Assembly: GCF_905475395.1 (NCBI RefSeq)
Contig: NC_058342.1
Coordinates: 24,276,640 to 24,340,639 of the forward strand
Source of the DNA: Chrysoperla carnea
Lineage: Eukaryota > Arthropoda > Insecta > Neuroptera > Chrysopidae
Length of the DNA stretch: 64,000 bases
Reading direction: 5' to 3'
Below the pieces are notes generated by a model. It did no database searches. It was not told where the DNA came from and saw only the letters and a program-made list of their open reading frames with translations. Of this stretch, positions 11,534-22,048 are shown one piece after another; the stretch's first letter is position 1; every line of letters starts with the position of its first letter. A program made the position numbers and the translations under genes.

Positions 11534-12064
11534 TATACCATGCATATATGTAATATGCAAGGTATACTTAGTTTAGTCCCAAGTTTATAACGCTTAAAAA
11601 TATTAATGCTATGAACAAAATTTTGGTATAGGTCTTTATTAAATCTCCTAATTAGTCCATTTTCGGTTGTCTGTCCGTCTGTCTATCTGTCCGTCTGTCC
11701 GTCTGTCTGCCAACACGATAACTCAAAAACGAAAAAAGATATCAAGCTGAAATTTTTACAGCGTACTCAGGACGTAAAAAGTGAGGTTCAGTTCGCAAAT
11801 GAGCAACATAGGTCCATTGGGCCTTGACCTATGGGTCCGAAAACCGTTAGAAATAGAACAACTTTTGTTTGAAACATTTTTTCGTAAACATCACTGTTTA
11901 CCCGTGAGGGCTCAAGTTAGGCGTAAATTGTATAGCATGTATTAATATCGAGATACCAGTTACGTATGAGTGACATGTATGTATGAGTAATGTGATAAAG
12001 TAATCAACACTGTCTATGCATGGTATTCCAACAATTAACTCAATCAATTGTTTGTTTTACTTGT
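11534..12064 (+). mobile_element. GTCY element copy, near full length
   Basis: Starts with the left-end hairpin (ATACCATGCATATATG and its inverted partner TAATATGCAAGGTAT). It contains GTCTGTCCGTCTGTC-type microsatellite at about 11668-11708, then CACGATAACTCAAAAACG. It ends at the right-end hairpin AACAATT/AATTGTT followed by TGTTTTACTTG. A 40-70-codon frame typical of the family crosses it and is not a gene. Confidence 0.8.
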
Positions 12065-12680
12065 TTTTCTTGGCTTGAATAAAACTAAATAAGGCCGAAA
12101 CCTGCTAAATTGGAACCCAGAAACATTTAATCCTGCAAAATATGGAATATGAATCATATTTAACTGAAATTTAGAATCGAATATAGATGTAACTTGCGTT
12201 GAAATTCACGAATGTGATAATGCGGACATTTAAACGAACGTTTTGACGTTCGTGTAATCGTAGCTTTAGATATCTAAAAAAACGTAAGCAACAAAGAAAA
12301 TAATAAACACAGAAAACGCAATTTTGATATTTCAAATGAATTTTATGACAAAAAACGCAGGCCAGAGGAGAAAATTACGAACAAAAAATTATTGTGTAAA
12401 AAGAAAAAAAAGAAAATTTATATTATTTATTATGAATAAAAGAGCATACGACAAAAATGCTTGATACTTAGGTGATGTAGCTCCGTATACAATACAGCTT
12501 TAGTTCATTAAAGCATAGCTTAGAAAAAAACTTAAATTTATGAGTTTTATGGATATTATAGTTAGTGCCACAGTTATCATCATTGTATAACATCTTCAAG
12601 TTAATTTAGTGATTCGATGGCAATTTTTTATGTGAAAAAGTACTAAATCGATAAATGAAAACGATTTTCGTGTTTTTAAC
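12065..12680. other. No gene seen
   Basis: A+T-rich DNA with no recognised feature. Confidence 0.35.
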
Positions 12681-12845
12681 ACCCGAACCAAAAAAAGAGA
12701 TGTTATAAGTTTGACCGGTATGTATGTGTGTGTTTGTCTGTCTGTCTGTTTGTCTGCCTGTCTGTGGCATCGTAGCGTCTAAAAAACGAATGGTTTTTTC
12801 AAAATATACTGTTTTTACTTTATTTAAAAGAGGTAAAATCTTATT
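12681..12845 (+). repeat. Second (GTCT)n-bearing repeat family, fragment
   Basis: ACCCGAACCAAAAAAAGAG, then TTATAAGTTTGACCGGTATG, a TGTCTGTCTGTC run, and TGGCATCGTAGCG. It aligns with 22850-23060 but not with the GTCY element, although both carry a GTCT microsatellite. In other insects a very similar unit (microsatellite, then ATCGTAG-CCTAAACGGATGAACCG) is widespread. I rely on memory for that and cannot verify it here. Confidence 0.55.
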
Positions 12846-12983
12846 TTAAATACGCGCCAGGATATTATGTTGTATATTAAGTCATGCGTATTATGACCAG
12901 GCCCCGACATTTACTATCCTTGTCAATCTACTTTGAGACGTGGTTCTCACTCTGTTGACAATTGCAGTAGTGAATTTTCAAAG

Positions 12984-13074
12984 ACTACACCAGTCCATCA
13001 CAACTATTAATTCAATTAATTTTGTTGCAACGGCGGGAATCGACCCCACTATCAACTAAGCTAATAGGGCGACT
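12984..13074 (-). mobile_element. SINE-1 fragment
   Basis: A 91-bp piece of the SINE-1 head and body junction (GTTGCAACGGCGGGAATCGA on the plus strand, ending CTAATAGGGCGAC). The stretch between the A and B boxes has been deleted, which removes the anticodon-arm equivalent. Confidence 0.65.
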
Positions 13075-13753
13075 TTTGTCCCTAAAATTTCAATGAATAT
13101 TCAGGCACCCTGAAAGAAAAGTTCGTTTATGAAAGTACTGCCACAGAGAACGCGAGGCGCTAGACTTCTCCGATATTTTGGTTCTAATGTTGTATAAAAT
13201 TGAACCTAACTATCTTATTAAGACTCTTACAAACGAATTCCTGTACATGATAAAGATCGAAATCCACATACATCTCAGATAGAACATATGCACATATACC
13301 ATATAAGAGTGGGAGAGATGGGGGTACAAGAAAGTTATTTAAAGTGAGATAAGTATATTTATTGTTATGTTACGATGTCACTTTATGTGTATTATGGCAT
13401 ATTGTTGTGAGGGTGAGGTGTTTGAGGGCTGAAGGTAGGTGGGTAGGGGATACAATTTTTTTTTTATGAACCATAGTGACAATGCAATAAGCGAATACCA
13501 TTCAGTTTGTATAAATCATTTCATATGTAATGGAATTCACACTTTTCTAGTTAAAGAGTCAACAACAATAATATCCTTTGAATTTGTATGTGCTACCCTC
13601 CTCATATCCATACCTTGATGGTCCTTTTTTTCCCGTTTTTGACGTTGTGTATTATACGATCATCGTCTTAAATATTTAGAATCTGTAATGTCATTCCTAT
13701 TTATGAATATATCATCTAAATTACGAAATGGAAAACATATTGGAAAATTAACG
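13075..13753. other. No gene seen
   Basis: Contains a G-rich patch at 13380-13450 but no coding region, RNA gene or recognised repeat. Confidence 0.35.
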
Positions 13754-13893
13754 GATTTTATACTCTGTATATATTAAATATATCAAGGTATACTAAGTTT
13801 AGTCCCAAGTTTGTAACGCTTAAAAATATTGATGCTACGAACCAAATTTTGGTATAGGTATTTAAAAAATCAACTGATTAGCCCATTTTCGGT

Positions 13894-13925
<32 letters not shown>

Positions 13926-14010
13926 ATCTCGATAGCTCAAAAACGAAAAGAGATTTCAAGCTGAAATTTTTTATCGCGTGCTTAGGACATAAAAAGTGAA
14001 ATCGAATTTG
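13754..14010 (+). mobile_element. GTCY element, left half only
   Basis: Left end (ACTCTGTATATATTAAATAT, then CAAGGTATACTAAGTTTAG) through the GTCT/GTCC run at 13895-13922 to AAAAAGTGAAATCGAATTTG, where family similarity stops abruptly and Helitron-type sequence begins. Confidence 0.7.
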
Positions 14011-14401
14011 TTACTCTATCACTCAGAAACTACTAAACGAATTTGGATGAAATTTGGAACACAGATAGGTGCTAGCCTGGATTAACGCATAGTTTTATCC
14101 CGATAGTATATTCCCGTGGGACAATTATTGCTGAACTTTTTTTTTGGTACTTTATAATACTTAACAGCTACTTACAATAATTACACGACAACTTAAAATT
14201 ATTTCAGTTACATTATCAGCTATTATCATAAACTGACTGAATTTTCAAAAAAATTAGGGTTCCACACCAAAAAATTAAAATCCATAAAATTGTGAAAAAA
14301 AGGGATGATAAGTTAGATCAAGAAAAGTGAGGGCTATAACATGGTAGTCTTTATATTTCGAGTTGAAATTTCCCAGCAAAGCGGGCGCGAGTATCTGCTA
14401 G
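14011..14401 (+). mobile_element. Non-autonomous Helitron remnant
   Basis: The interior text ACTACTAAACGAATTTGGATG followed by AAATTTGGAACACAGATAGG is typical of an insect Helitron family known to me. The 3' end AGCAAAGCGGGCGCGAG followed by TATCTGCTAG ends in CTAG directly before a T, the rule for Helitron 3' ends. The terminal hairpin is imperfect. No Rep/helicase sequence is present. The 5' end is unclear because it meets the truncated GTCY element. Confidence 0.55.
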
Positions 14402-14563
14402 TATAAAAATCGTTTTCCCTCGAGTACAAGTTGGACAAATTCACTCGAGCTATTCAAGTAAAACCAAGACTCTAAACGTATCCTTAAAAGGCCCACTTCA
14501 CTTAAGTAGTGGGCCTTCATCATTCAGAAAATTTGGATATATCAAATTTACATTAAAATCAGT

Positions 14564-14637
14564 GGCCCATTCGCTCAGTTGGTTAGAGCGTCGTGCTAAT
14601 AACGCGAAGGTCGTGAGTTCGATCCTCCCATGGGCCA
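14564..14637 (+). tRNA. tRNA-Ile(AAU), solitary copy
   Basis: A 74-nt tRNA-Ile with anticodon AAU and a perfect acceptor stem. The one difference from the majority is C for A at position 9 (TC in place of TA after the acceptor). It stands alone, with no neighbour at 162 bp on either side, yet it keeps the AATCAGT upstream motif, so it is probably a dispersed unit of the same array family. Confidence 0.88.
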
Positions 14638-14983
14638 GAATATATTTATATTTTATTTATAAAAATTTAATACATTTATAAACGTTATAATTTTTTCGTT
14701 AAATTTAAAATGTATAGGATCAAATTTGACGCAATCATTTAAAACAATCAATCCAAATGAACCCCATGTTCAATCCAAAAATCAAATATATAAAAAGATC
14801 TAAAACCTATTAAAAATGATATTTTTTCAAAAAACAATTACAATAATTTCAAAATAAAATAAAGGATTTTGATCCACAATTGACGATTGAAAAGTTTACC
14901 CATCATTTTATAAAACTCACCTGACTAGTCGGTCGATCACAATAAACACTTACGACTGATAGAGTTAGCTATTATTTGTATTA

Positions 14984-15616
14984 GTCGCAGAAACGACACA
15001 CTAAAAATGGTAAAAGTTTAAAAATTTGAACAGTAAGTCGAATTTGAATGCGATTTTCGGCATTTAATTCGTTAGAGCGTTCGAAAATTTTGTGAGCTAA
15101 ATTGATATAAAAGACGATACTCGAAATAACCTATGTCTCAACTCGAAGTCCTCAAAAATTCATCCTTATATAATTTATAAGAAATTAAAAATATGCAATT
15201 TGCATAAATAATATGCATTTTAAATTAACCGTAATCAAACTAAATTCACAAATTTGTTTTTCGGGGGTATTCATTGAAAACCGACGTACTTGGGGCTCAG
15301 AATAATAATTTTATAATTGCATTTTAAATTAACCGTATATATTCTAAATTCACAATTCGGTTAATAGTAATGAAAATGATTCCCAACTTGTTACTCGCGG
15401 GTTTTTGGGTTCGTCGAACATGAATATCGCATCGAAATTGATCTCCGGAGTACCTGCTGCCCAAGGTAAACGGCATCCCTACCGTCTCCTGATGATTTTG
15501 GTATATTTTTACATAAATTTTAACTTTTTTCAAATTTCAATTTTCAAAACCGCATTCAAATCCGACTTACTGTTCAAATCGTTCTTTGACCGTTTTTAGT
15601 GTTTTGTTTCTGCGAC
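14984..15616. mobile_element. TA-MITE with about 70-bp terminal inverted repeats
   Basis: Terminal inverted repeats of about 70 bp begin GTCGCAGAAACGACACACT on the left and end TTTTGTTTCTGCGAC on the right. The left arm runs to about 15050 and the right arm starts about 15548. A TA dinucleotide flanks each end (14982-14983 and 15617-15618), which fits a Tc1/mariner-type insertion. Inside are a repeated piece (ATTTTAAATTAACCGTA at 15210 and 15322), a fragment of the hammerhead element arm (15105-15175) and a G+C-richer core, 15400-15500. The core lies in a minus-strand 69-codon frame with no recognised domain. Confidence 0.75.
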
Positions 15617-15972
15617 TATATGATTTGTAAGAACAACCAACATAGATATATGGGCATCTAGTATTATAATAACACATAATTGTCCTGAAATAATTGAATC
15701 CGTGTGGTTTTAGGTATCATAGTCGACCACTATGTTCATAGTATACCTATAGAAGTATAGATACTGACCAGACCAAACATATTCAACCATAACCGGGTGT
15801 AAAGTTAATCATCTTATGACATATGAATGTACAGCGTGTATCATGGTTTGTGATGGACAAAATCAATCCTGATTTTACTCTCCTACGACTTGCGAAGAAC
15901 TATCTATTGGCTCTTTCAGTAAGAGATGATTGATTTAAATTTGAATTATTTTTAAATTTTTATAAAATTTTA
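15617..15972. other. No gene seen
   Basis: No recognised feature in this stretch. Confidence 0.35.
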
Positions 15973-16577
15973 AACCCTGTATATATGAAATATATCAAAG
16001 TATACTAAGTTTAGTCTCAAGTTTGTAACGCTTAAAAATATTGATGCTACGAACTAAATTTTGGTATAAATATTTATAAAATCAATGAGTCCATTTCCGG
16101 TTACCTGTCTGTCCACGATAACTCAAAAACGAAAAGAGAAATCAAGCTGAAATTTTTATATCGTGTTAGGACGTAAAAAGTGAGGTCGATTCGTAAACGA
16201 GCAACATATTTCAATTTTGTCTGAGGACACATCTTGTAAGCCGTTAGAGATAGAACAAAAGTTTAAAAGTAAAAATTTCCCATACACAAAAATTAACAAC
16301 TTTTGTTTGAAATATTTTTTCGTATAAAAGTTTGTTTTGTCGTGAGCTTCTAATTAGGGCAAAACTCAAGTTAGGTACTATTTTCTCCAAAACCTTAAAA
16401 GATAGGGAGTTAAAAATTTGAAGATGGCTTCCAATAGTGATTCTATTTATTATATTTTCATGATTATTTTTATTTTTTCAAATTTTTATTTAAAAAAATA
16501 ATACAAGCACTGATATTCAAATCTATATATACAGAGTATTTTAACAATTATCTCACTGAATTGTTTATTTCCACTTA
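15973..16577 (+). mobile_element. GTCY element copy, variant right half
   Basis: Left end CCTGTATATATGAAATATAT, short microsatellite (ACCTGTCTGTCC), and the usual CACGATAACTCAAAAACG. Past 16370 it carries the variant middle (TTCTCCAAAACC, GATAGGGAGTTAAAAATTTG) shared with the minus-strand copies at 2.8, 25.7 and 62.3 kb. It ends TTTAACAATTATCTCACTG, AATTGTTTATTTCCACTT. Confidence 0.7.
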
Positions 16578-16648
16578 TACTAATATAAATTCAATATATT
16601 CATAAACCATAATAAGTTTGAATTTATTAAATTTCCCATCTAATCAGT

Positions 16649-16722
16649 GGCCCATTAGCTCAGTTGGTTAGAGCGTCGTACTAATAACGCGAAGGTCGTG
16701 ATTTCGATCCTCCCATGGGCCA
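16649..16722 (+). pseudogene. tRNA-Ile(AAU), probably weakened copy
   Basis: A 74-nt copy with anticodon AAU. Changes sit in stems: G31 to A opens the top of the anticodon stem, and G53 to T breaks a T-stem pair in addition to the shared T50-C64 mismatch. It may be a pseudogene. First unit of the 16.6-17.2 kb array. Confidence 0.7.
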
Positions 16723-16810
16723 AAATATACTTTTATTTTACTTCTAAAAATTCATTATATTTTGTAAACCATAATTATTCTGAATTTATGAATTTCGCAA
16801 TATAATCAGT

Positions 16811-16884
16811 GGCCCATTAGCTCAGCTGGTTAGAGCGTCGTGCTAATAACGCGAAGGTCGTGACTTCGATCCTCCCATGGGCTA
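16811..16884 (+). pseudogene. tRNA-Ile(AAU), probably weakened copy
   Basis: 162 bp after the previous unit. G53 to C breaks a T-stem pair, the acceptor ends GGGCTA so G1 faces T72, and the D-loop reads AGCTGG in place of AGTTGG. The anticodon arm is intact with AAU. Confidence 0.7.
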
Positions 16885-16973
16885 AAAAAATATTTTTACT
16901 TTACTTCTTGAAGTTCATTACAGTTTAAAAATCTTAATCAATCTGAATTTATTCAATTTATAGTAGAATCAGT

Positions 16974-17047
16974 GGCCCATTAGGTCAGTTGGTTAGAGCG
17001 TCGTGCTAATAACGCGAAGGTCGTGAGTTCGATCCTCCCATGGGCCA
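16974..17047 (+). tRNA. tRNA-Ile(AAU)
   Basis: Majority-type copy except for one change in the D-arm (GGTC in place of GCTC), which weakens the D-stem. Acceptor, anticodon and T-arms are as in the majority. It begins 163 bp after the previous unit, and a poly-A/T-rich spacer containing TTTTATTTTAC follows. Confidence 0.82.
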
Positions 17048-17133
17048 AAAAAATATTTTTATTTTACTTCTTGAAATTCATTACAGTTTAAAAATCATAA
17101 TAAGTCTTTTATCTAATTTGCAGGATAGTCAGT

Positions 17134-17207
17134 GGCCCATTAGCTCAGTTGGTTAGAGCGTCGTGCTAATAACGCGAAGGTCGTGAGTTCGATCCTCCCA
17201 TGGGCCA
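17134..17207 (+). tRNA. tRNA-Ile(AAU)
   Basis: Majority-type sequence in every arm, 160 bp after the previous unit. It is preceded by CAGGATAGTCAGT, close to the CAGGATAATCAGT before the 43-47 kb copies. It is the last plus-strand unit before the array flips orientation. Confidence 0.93.
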
Positions 17208-17689
17208 AGCAAAATTTTTAATTTTACTAAATTATAACATAAACTATTATTAATATTATTTGAACAATGTAATCAAATTTTATCCTCTCTCAAATAAAAC
17301 AGAACAACATTAATACTACGCTACTGATTTTGAATAATACATATAATAAATAATAACATTGTGACTTCAGACTTCAGTTCGTATACCTATCAAACACCTA
17401 TAATCATAGTATCAATTTTACAATTATACTTGAGCTGTTGGTAAGGGGGGAGGAACAGAATTGATACATCTTGGATATAGACTTATTCAGTTTTTTATTA
17501 TTATAACAAAAAAATAAATAAATAAATAATACATATTACCTATATTATTTATTATGACGGAAATCTTATTATTTTATGGGAATACAACGACATTAAAATA
17601 TAAGATATCAAAAAGTATCGGTTGATTGCTTTTGTCTCAATGCTTTAAAAGAATCTCAAAAACAAAGTTTTTATAAGGGTGAATTTTTG
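17208..17689. other. No gene; spacer between facing tRNA arrays
   Basis: A+T-rich sequence with short AAAT and ATAA runs near 17510-17535. No further tRNA unit is found at the 162-bp register after 17207. Confidence 0.4.
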
Positions 17690-17834
17690 TTGACTTCGAA
17701 TTGAGACTTAGTTATTGAAATAAATACCACGATACTCAAAATAAAATTGACTTGCACTTCGCTAAATATCGATATTTTGATTGAAACGCAACCATCGTCA
17801 GTAGCTTAATCTATTTTATAACATATTACAAACA
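17690..17834 (-). mobile_element. Hammerhead-element fragment (decayed copy)
   Basis: On the minus strand this holds the same hammerhead-like segment (17760-17805) as the 60 kb element, followed by the arm that ends in text such as GGTATTTATTTCAATAAC and AGTCTCAATTCGAAGTC. The CTGACGA box, stem I (GCTA/TAGC) and stem III (ATATCGATAT) survive. Stem II has mismatches and the GAAA box reads AAAA, so this copy should not cleave. It abuts the truncated tRNA-Ile at 17835. Confidence 0.7.
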
Positions 17835-17858
17835 TCTAACCAACCGAGCTAATGGGCC
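17835..17858 (-). pseudogene. Truncated tRNA-Ile (5' fragment)
   Basis: Only the first 24 nt of a tRNA-Ile remain (acceptor 5' strand, D-arm and start of the D-loop). The outer end, 17858, lies 163 bp from the matching end of the next unit (18021). It is therefore the fourth member of the minus-strand array, with its remaining 50 nt replaced by hammerhead-element sequence. Confidence 0.8.
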
Positions 17859-17947
17859 ACTGTTACTTTGCAATTTTTATGAATTCAGTCTTATTATAGT
17901 TTTTACAAAATGTAATGAATTTTAAGAAGTAAAATAAAAATATATTT

Positions 17948-18021
17948 TGGCCCGTGGGAGGATCGAACTCACGACCTTCGCGTTATTAGCACGACGCTCT
18001 AACCAACTGAGCTAATGGGCC
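17948..18021 (-). tRNA. tRNA-Ile(AAU)
   Basis: Anticodon AAU and all arms present. One acceptor change (T67 to C) opposes A6. Otherwise the majority sequence, with the shared T50-C64 mismatch. Confidence 0.85.
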
Positions 18022-18109
18022 ACTGATTATCCTGCAAATTGGATAAATTTAGACTTATTTTGATTTTCAAAATGTAATAAATTTCAAGAAGTAAAATAAA
18101 AGTATATGT

Positions 18110-18183
18110 TGGCCCATGGGAGGATTGAACTCACGACCTTCGCGTTATTAGCACGACGCTCTAACCAACTGAGCTAATGGGCC
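18110..18183 (-). tRNA. tRNA-Ile(AAU)
   Basis: Starts 162 bp from the previous unit. Majority sequence except A for G at T-loop position 57, a purine-for-purine change that is tolerated in tRNAs. The AATCAGT-type motif of the neighbouring units is replaced here by AACAGT. Confidence 0.9.
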
Positions 18184-18270
18184 ACTGTTACCCTACAATT
18201 TTTATGAATTCAGTCTTATTATGATTTTTAGAAAATTAAAGTAACTTTTAGAAGTAAAAAAAATGAATTT

Positions 18271-18344
18271 TGGCCCATGGGAGGATCGAACTCACGACCT
18301 TCGCGTTATTAGCACGACGCTCTAACCAACTGAGCTAATGGGCC
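18271..18344 (-). tRNA. tRNA-Ile(AAU)
   Basis: Majority-type copy in every arm, 161 bp from its neighbour. It is the first transcribed-direction unit of the minus-strand array, preceded on its own strand by TAATCAGT. Confidence 0.93.
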
Positions 18345-19019
18345 ACTGATTATATTACAAAATTAATCAATTCAGAATAATTATGGTTTACAAAGAATGA
18401 TGAAATTTCAGGAGTAAATTATTTTCTAAAAAAATATTCGATTTAATCTTAAATACAACACAACACCTGCAGTCATGAAAAAGAAAAACAAATCACCCAA
18501 TTTTTCATCAATATTTACATTTTTTTTTTAAAGTTCACATATATTCATATTTAAAATATCACAAGGGTGTCATTTGAAATTAGTAAATGTAAATTAGGTA
18601 ACATTTCATCCCCTTACTACTATACTCTCATTTCATTCTCATCTAGAACAAAGTCATCTACATCCCATATCCTATTTGGCTGTATAGTGTCATACAGCTA
18701 AGGAACTGACAAGAAAATTTATGAAAAAACCCCTTACTAATGGTTGATAAGTTAATAGGGAAAAGTAGTCATAACCGTACTCCTTAACTTTAAAGAATCA
18801 ACATTTTTTTATTTTCTTTAAAAAAATTTTTTTAATCGATTAACTTTTGATTTGTTACAATTACACAATTAACCTAAATTGTAATGTTTATTTGATAAAA
18901 ATTGCACAAGAAATGAATAAAAAATGCTTACGTGGGGAGAAGAGGGGGGGATCAAAAATCGCCAAAATATTGCTTGTATAATTAATGAATATCCCTAACC
19001 ATGCGATCAAAATTTTTTG
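18345..19019. other. No gene seen
   Basis: No recognised feature. A G-run (AGAGGGGGGG) lies near 18940-18950. Confidence 0.35.
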
Positions 19020-19405
19020 CTTAAAGTTATTCGACCGTCACATGATATCGGCCGTCATAATTTGTCTGTTTATTCTTAAAGTACTTCGGCCGTCACATGA
19101 CTAGTAAAGACAGCAGCTAATTTATATTCATTGTATTTAAATTTAAGTTATGAATAAAAATAAAATAATATTTGTATCACGTAAATATTTTTTAATGCTT
19201 TAAAAATATCGTAAAAGATAAAATTTATACGTCAATTTGACTAGTTTTTGACGTTCAAACGTTATTTTATGTTTTATTTTTGGAAAACGCCGTAGGGTAA
19301 TGTTTTTTTTGCATAAACAGAATCTGTGATAAATTTTCTTCATGGTGAAAGTTCTTTGAAGCTCAATCACCGATTAATTTTTGTACAATTAACATTATTA
19401 TGAGT
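19020..19405 (-). repeat. Dispersed repeat, inverted partner of 11064-11410
   Basis: Aligned as the reverse complement of 11064-11410. It contains CGGCCGTCACATGACTAG and an extra local duplication of the CGGCCGTCA motif (19050 and 19085), which the other copy lacks. Confidence 0.65.
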
Positions 19406-19687
19406 TCTTCCATAAGGTACTGTATTAAAATTCATAATTTTAAAATGAAATAATTCACAATTTTGGCCCGCAATAGGGCCCAAAACCTTGTTTATTGTGA
19501 TCAAGGGACTTTGAACTATAATTAACCGCCAAAAAAATGAACATTCACCATACTTGCTTGAACAGTCGAACTGCTTTAATCATATTTGGGATCTAAAATT
19601 ATCATTAAAGAAATAGGTATTGAAAAGGATTGAAATTTAAATTTGATCTCCTCCAAATGATCTCTCTTCCAACGATCCAAAACCGTT

Positions 19688-19970
19688 CCAACTCCGTTCC
19701 TCTGACATATACGCCTATAACAGAGGCCACCCACATCATTATTTGTTAATCTTTATTTAATCAGGTACAAACATATTTACAATTACATTATTGATGTGGG
19801 TGGAGTCGGCTACTTCGTTCTTATCCAAGCGACGACAATGTGATCAATTCTGCACTCCCATTAATTATAAATTGTTCACACTGCCGCTGCCTGGATTCGA
19901 ACTCGCAACCTAAGTCTAAATAGTCCAACGTTCTAAGACAACGCCTTAGACCGCTCGGTCATTTAGAGAT
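19688..19970 (-). mobile_element. SINE-2 copy (tRNA-derived SINE)
   Basis: On the minus strand: tRNA-like head (GACCGAGCGGTCTAAGGCG, B box GGTTCGAATCC in weakened form), a central body CAGCGGCAGTGTGAACAATT, and a tail ending near ATATGTCAGAGGAACGGAG. The long spacing between A and B boxes recalls a Leu or Ser tRNA origin. The (ATT)n tail is lost here. Confidence 0.78.
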
Positions 19971-20849
19971 TTAGACTAATAACCGAACTCGGGATTTCTA
20001 ACTAAGTGTAGAGGAAACAAAAGTTTTTATCTCCAACTAAACGCTTAAGATTTTTACTTGAAAATGCATGTCATCTCCTATGCTAATAGATTGCATACCA
20101 TAACGGTTGTCAACGTTGGTAATATAACGTCTTATTTCTAAAGTAGTTACCATGCAAATCACAATTTTCAAAGACATAGAGCACTGAGAGAAGTATGATA
20201 TGTATAATATACTCTTCTTATAATACCGCTTTCAAACTGTCAATATATTCATATATGAATATGAATATTGTAGAGCAGAACTTCATTGTATCAAAACAAT
20301 ATATCATCGTCTATATCAATATAAGGATCAATCCATAAAAATTTTTTGAACTTTGAACTTCATCCTGATTTTTAATAAATAAGAAAATAAAAAAATTACA
20401 AAAATTGGGTGAATTTAACGATCCAGTGGGTAGTTTTTGAAATATTTCCTAAAACACTGTACAAAAAGGTTCTTTTTTTCGAACGATTCGCGAGATTTTT
20501 CAAAAAAAAATACACCTAGCCAAATAAGTAGAATATTCTACGGCCACGGAAATCTTTAACGATTGAAAGACATATGGATTGAAGAAAATACTGCGAGCTA
20601 ATTTGGAATGTGTTTTTATGATACATTGAACTCCTGATCTAATAGTTATAATATTATATTATACTTTAATCAGTAGTACCAACAACATAATCAGAAATAC
20701 ATATTGGAAATATTTCATATACCCAGATCTTCAAAAGTTTTATTCTATGAGACTTGTAGAAAATTTTTCTCGTAAATTACAATTTTTATACAAATTTTCA
20801 ACAAATTAGATGCAGTTAAATTCTACTGAAAATATATTCATAAGATTTA
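19971..20849. other. No gene; one satellite-like fragment
   Basis: About 20385-20470 contains AAAAATTGGGTGAATTTAACG followed by CAGTGGGTAGTTTTTGA, a relative of the roughly 340-bp satellite at 1.3-2.3 kb. Nothing coding is seen. Confidence 0.4.
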
Positions 20850-21112
20850 CAACATGGGTCCTACGGTTCAAGACCCAATTGACCTATGTTACTCATTTAC
20901 GAATTCGACCACACTTTTTACGTCCTAAGCACGCTATAAAAATTTCAGCTTTATATCTCTTTTCGTCTATGAGTTTTCGTTTCGACAGACAGACGAACAG
21001 ACAGACAGCCGGAAATGAATTAATTAGGTGATTTTATGAACCCCTATACCAAAATTTTGTTTCAGGCATCAATATAACTAAGTTTTACAAACTTGGGACT
21101 AAACCTTTTTAA
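20850..21112 (-). mobile_element. GTCY element, left half only
   Basis: Starts inside the element (GGGTCCTACGG) and runs through ACGAACTCGACC-like text, a CAGACAGACGAACAGACAG run at 20988-21015 and GGAAATGAATTAATTAGG to the left-end region ACAAACTTGGGACTAAACC. The right half and the left terminal hairpin are missing. The 73-codon frame is a family shadow. Confidence 0.72.
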
Positions 21113-22048
21113 ATATAGACACATAATTTATGCTGAATGAGGTCTTCAATCTAGTGATGAGCAAAATTAGGCTCAATCTTACTGTATTGGTCTTGCAAAT
21201 TTTTCAAGACCAAGACCTTATTTATATAAATCAAGATGGATAACCAAGACTAGAACTAATAATGTAAGGCCAATACTGTCTATATAATCATGGTCTTGGT
21301 ATCACTCATCACTACTCTATTCAACATATCCGATATCGATTAATATTCGCTCTTTTTTTAAGTCAGAACCAATTCTGACTGATTTTGACTATAAAATGCA
21401 GTAAGTTTCTTACTGTTTTGAAACATTGTACTAAAATCGAAAATATATTAAGATACATGCAAAATTATTATTTAATACTACAATCTTCATCGAAATTTGA
21501 TTAAACAAATATTAAATTACATTATTGACGCCCTCCTATATATACCGTTCAATTTATTCAATCTTCCCTTACATAATGTATATTTTAATAATATAAATAA
21601 CTTCCTCACACCTATATACAAAGATGATATACGCAATATACGAACTTATCTTAAATAATTATTACTTTTATCATACTATATGTATTATTTAGCTGAGAAA
21701 CAAACACAAAATCGTAACATTGTGCTGCCCTCATTTGATACTATAGATAAACTAGTTTAGTGTGTTAAATGTAGAGATAGGTGGCAGCATTTATTTTGCA
21801 ATAATTTTCTTGTAAAATGTTACTGGCATGATAAATTATTTTTATTCCTTAGATGTATTTAAAAAAAAATGCGAGACATATCAAACACGAAAATTTATGA
21901 AATTTTAATTTTAATCACGGTAGGAATCATCAAGTACAAAAGATTGATTTTTCATTACGCAGGAAAATTTGATTCCATATGTAAAATGTAATGAGAATTT
22001 TGAAAAATATGACCCAAATTTAGTTGTAATACATACATACTTAGTTTA
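21113..22048. other. No gene seen
   Basis: A+T-rich. A short imperfect inverted arrangement of CAAGACCAAGAC/GTCTTGGTAT lies at 21200-21300. No recognised repeat family. Confidence 0.3.
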
